DNA from: Niallia circulans NBRC 13626
GTDB taxonomy: Bacteria; Bacillota; Bacilli; Bacillales; Cytobacillaceae
Length of the DNA stretch: 64,000 nt
Assembly: GCF_001591585.1 (NCBI RefSeq)
Contig: NZ_BCVE01000002.1
Coordinates: forward strand, 186,001-250,000
Direction: 5' to 3'
The notes beneath the pieces are model-generated. The model saw nothing but the letters and a program-made list of their open reading frames with translations. It had not been told where the DNA came from and ran no database searches. The position numbers and the translations under genes are program-made. Shown piece by piece: positions 61,912 through 64,000 of the stretch (its first letter is position 1; each line of letters opens with the position of its first letter).

Positions 61912-64000
61912 TTAATAATTTTCTTCTACTACATGTGCGCATCTTTCACATAGTGTTGGATGTGCTTCCACTTTACCGACATCTGTTGTTACAGTCCAGC
62001 ATCTTTCACATGTTTCACCAGCTGCTTTTGTAACGACAATGGCCGCATTTTCAAGTTTTAGAGCTTCTTCAGGTGCGTTATTGTATTCACCAGAAATTTC
62101 GAAACCTGATACGATAAATAATTGCTGTAAGTTTTCTTGAATGGAATTTAGAAGGGTATTTACTTCTTCATTAACATACAATGTTACTTTCGCAGCAAGT
62201 GATTTACCGATCACTTTTTGATTACGAGCTTCTTCTAATGCTTTCAGCACATCATCCCGTACAACCAAGAATTTATTCCATTTTTCTTCTAACACATCAC
62301 TATTTTCAAATGTTGTGTATTCTGGGAAATCAGTTAGCTGTACACTTTCTTCTTGTACAGAAGAGATATGATCCCAAACCTCATCCGCAGTATGCGGTAA
62401 GATTGGTGCAACTAATTTTGTTAAGCTGATTAAGCTTTCGTAAAGAACGGTTTGAATCGCTCTTCTTTCTTTATTATTTGCTGCTTCAATGTACAGTACA
62501 TCTTTTGAAAAATCAAGATAGAATGCACTTAAGTCCAGTGTACAGAAATTATTAATATTATGATAAATCGTAGAGAATTCGTATTTATCATAGGATTCTG
62601 TTACGTTTTTAATCAATTTATTTAATTTAATCAGTATAAACTGATCAACTTCACGTAATTCATCATAGGAAAGTCCATCTGTTTCTGGATTGAAATCAGC
62701 AAGATTTCCTAATAAGAAACGGAATGTATTTCTAATTTTACGATATCCTTCTGTTACTTGTTTTAAAATTGCATCAGATACACGTACATCTGCTTGGAAG
62801 TCTACAGAAGCTACCCATAGTCGTAAAATATCTGCACCTAATTGATTCATAACTTTTGCAGGAATCATTACATTTCCTAGTGATTTACTCATTTTACGGC
62901 CTTCTCCGTCTAAAACAAAGCCATGACTTAAAACAGCTTTATAAGGTGCTTTCCCAGTTACCGCTACACTTGTAGATAAAGAGGAGTTAAACCAGCCGCG
63001 ATATTGGTCAGAACCTTCTAAATATAAGTCAGCAGGACGTTGTAAATCATCTCTTTCTAGCAATACAGCTTGGTGAGAAGAACCAGAGTCGAACCATACA
63101 TCCATAATATCTGTTTCTTTCGTAAATTCTCCATTAGGGCTTCCAGGATGTGTAAATCCTTCTGGCAATAATTCCTTCGCAGACTTTTCAAACCAAATAT
63201 TTGAACCATTTTCTCTAAATAAATTAGAAATATGCTCAATTGTTTCATCTGTAATGATGCTGTCACCGTTTTCTGCATAGAACACTGGAATTGGCACACC
63301 CCATGCACGTTGTCTTGAAATACACCAGTCTCCACGATCCCGAACCATATTAAATAATCTTGTTTCGCCCCATGCTGGAACCCACTTTGTTTCTTTTACT
63401 GCATCTAATAGTTCGTTTCTAAAGTCTTTAATAGAAGCAAACCATTGTGCAGTAGCACGGAAAATAACTGGTTTTTTCGTTCTCCAGTCATGTGGATAGG
63501 AGTGAGTGATAAATTGCAGCTTTAATAATGCACCAGCCTCTTCAAGTTTTTCTGTAATCGGCTTATTCGCTTTATCATAGAATAATCCTTCAAATCCAGG
63601 TGCTTCTTCTGTCATTACCCCTTTATCATCAACAGGACAAAGAACTTCTAATCCGTATTTTTGACCAACTAAGAAGTCATCTTCCCCATGTCCAGGAGCA
63701 GTATGAACACATCCAGTACCCGCATCTGTTGTTACATGTTCTCCTAACATTACTAAAGAATCACGGCCGTAGATTGGATGTGCAGCTAGAATGTACTCTA
63801 GGTCTGCCCCTTTCACTTCTTGAACAACTTTTGCTTCTTCCCAGCCAATTTCTGTTTTGACACTTTCCAATAAGTCTTGTGCAACTAAGTATTTGCTGCC
63901 TTTTTCTTCTACTACAACATACGTTAAAGTAGGGTGAACAGATATACCCAAGTTAGCCGGAATTGTCCATGGAGTAGTTGTCCAAATAACGATTTGTACA
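61912..64000 (-). CDS. ileS: Isoleucyl-tRNA synthetase, C-terminal 695 residues (5' end outside window)
   Basis: Charges tRNA-Ile; class I synthetase. The visible part begins inside the Rossmann/editing border at [13 protein letters not shown] and spans the CP1 editing domain. The KMSKS loop ([12 protein letters not shown]) and the anticodon-binding helices follow. A C-terminal zinc motif, TCERCW...LCERCA, has all four Cys. The reading frame runs unbroken to the window edge; an internal ATG at 63951 is not the start. The HIGH motif and any T-box leader lie outside. Upstream of ylyA-lspA, as in B. subtilis. Confidence 0.97.
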   Translation of the reverse strand, partial: VQIVIWTTTPWTIPANLGISVHPTLTYVVVEEKGSKYLVAQDLLESVKTEIGWEEAKVVQEVKGADLEYILAAHPIYGRDSLVMLGEHVTTDAGTGCVHTAPGHGEDDFLVGQKYGLEVLCPVDDKGVMTEEAPGFEGLFYDKANKPITEKLEEAGALLKLQFITHSYPHDWRTKKPVIFRATAQWFASIKDFRNELLDAVKETKWVPAWGETRLFNMVRDRGDWCISRQRAWGVPIPVFYAENGDSIITDETIEHISNLFRENGSNIWFEKSAKELLPEGFTHPGSPNGEFTKETDIMDVWFDSGSSHQAVLLERDDLQRPADLYLEGSDQYRGWFNSSLSTSVAVTGKAPYKAVLSHGFVLDGEGRKMSKSLGNVMIPAKVMNQLGADILRLWVASVDFQADVRVSDAILKQVTEGYRKIRNTFRFLLGNLADFNPETDGLSYDELREVDQFILIKLNKLIKNVTESYDKYEFSTIYHNINNFCTLDLSAFYLDFSKDVLYIEAANNKERRAIQTVLYESLISLTKLVAPILPHTADEVWDHISSVQEESVQLTDFPEYTTFENSDVLEEKWNKFLVVRDDVLKALEEARNQKVIGKSLAAKVTLYVNEEVNTLLNSIQENLQQLFIVSGFEISGEYNNAPEEALKLENAAIVVTKAAGETCERCWTVTTDVGKVEAHPTLCERCAHVVEENY

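Noticed and set aside
61912-63951. Start of ileS at the internal ATG at 63951
   Set aside because: The frame continues in register to the window edge with the conserved IleRS sequence [11 protein letters not shown], so the gene is simply cut by the window.
63800-64000. T-box riboswitch of ileS
   Set aside because: The window ends inside the ileS coding region, so its leader is not included.

Overview
The window is a piece of chromosome from a low-GC, endospore-forming member of the Bacillaceae. Three things point there: the gene order matches the ileS-pyr-remA-gmk-priA-fmt-prkC-spoVM-fap-smc-ftsY stretch known from Bacillus subtilis; a complete 26-residue spoVM gene is present; and Gram-positive control elements occur (PyrR attenuators, a FapR box, a probable cre site). 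I cannot fix the species; a Niallia- or Cytobacillus-like genome is only a guess. Almost every gene is on the minus strand, so the window reads biologically from right to left. No tRNA, rRNA, CRISPR array, transposase or phage gene was seen.

Right to left. (1) 61287-64000: 3' part of ileS, then a DksA/TraR-like gene (ylyA). (2) 59809-61186: lspA and an RluD-family pseudouridine synthase. (3) 47884-59812: the complete UMP biosynthesis operon pyrR-pyrP-pyrB-pyrC-carA-carB-pyrK-pyrD-pyrF-pyrE, with a consensus promoter and three PyrR-controlled attenuators (before pyrR, pyrP and pyrB); most genes overlap. (4) 40419-47547: rqcH (plus strand), then a Ca2+ P-type ATPase, yloC, remA, gmk and rpoZ; a 52-bp tandem repeat lies between pyrE and rqcH. 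(5) 36391-40013: coaBC and priA. (6) 27784-36279: an accessory carbohydrate cluster inserted between priA and def, which are adjacent in B. subtilis. It has a plus-strand ArsR-type regulator with a large extra C-terminal domain, a divergent lipoprotein binding protein, two CUT1 permeases, a four-helix membrane protein and two tandem GH2 glycosidases. (7) 18590-27361: def, fmt, rsmB, rlmN, prpC, prkC, rsgA, thiN and spoVM; rpe, expected between rsgA and thiN, is missing. (8) 13840-18440: rpmB (plus strand), then asp23/yloU, fakA-type yloV, sdaAB and sdaAA. (9) 1898-13843: recG, fapR, plsX, fabD, fabG, acpP, rnc, smc and ftsY. (10) 1-1757: two unrecognised envelope-protein genes where ylxM-ffh would be expected.

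How they work together: the housekeeping part covers lipid synthesis (FapR-controlled plsX-fabD-fabG, acpP, fakA-type kinase), pyrimidine synthesis, translation (ileS, def, fmt, rsmB, rlmN, rsgA, rpmB, rqcH), genome maintenance (recG, priA, smc) and secretion or lipoprotein maturation (ftsY, lspA). The inserted sugar cluster looks like a self-contained import-and-hydrolyse unit. An oligosaccharide is bound by the lipoprotein, passed through the two permeases (the ATPase must come from elsewhere) and cut in the cytoplasm by the two GH2 enzymes. Control is probably by the local regulator through two copies of a TTTAAC-N6-GTTAAAG palindrome, and by CcpA through a cre-like site over the -35 box. 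This cluster and the 52-bp tandem repeat are the least explained parts of the window.
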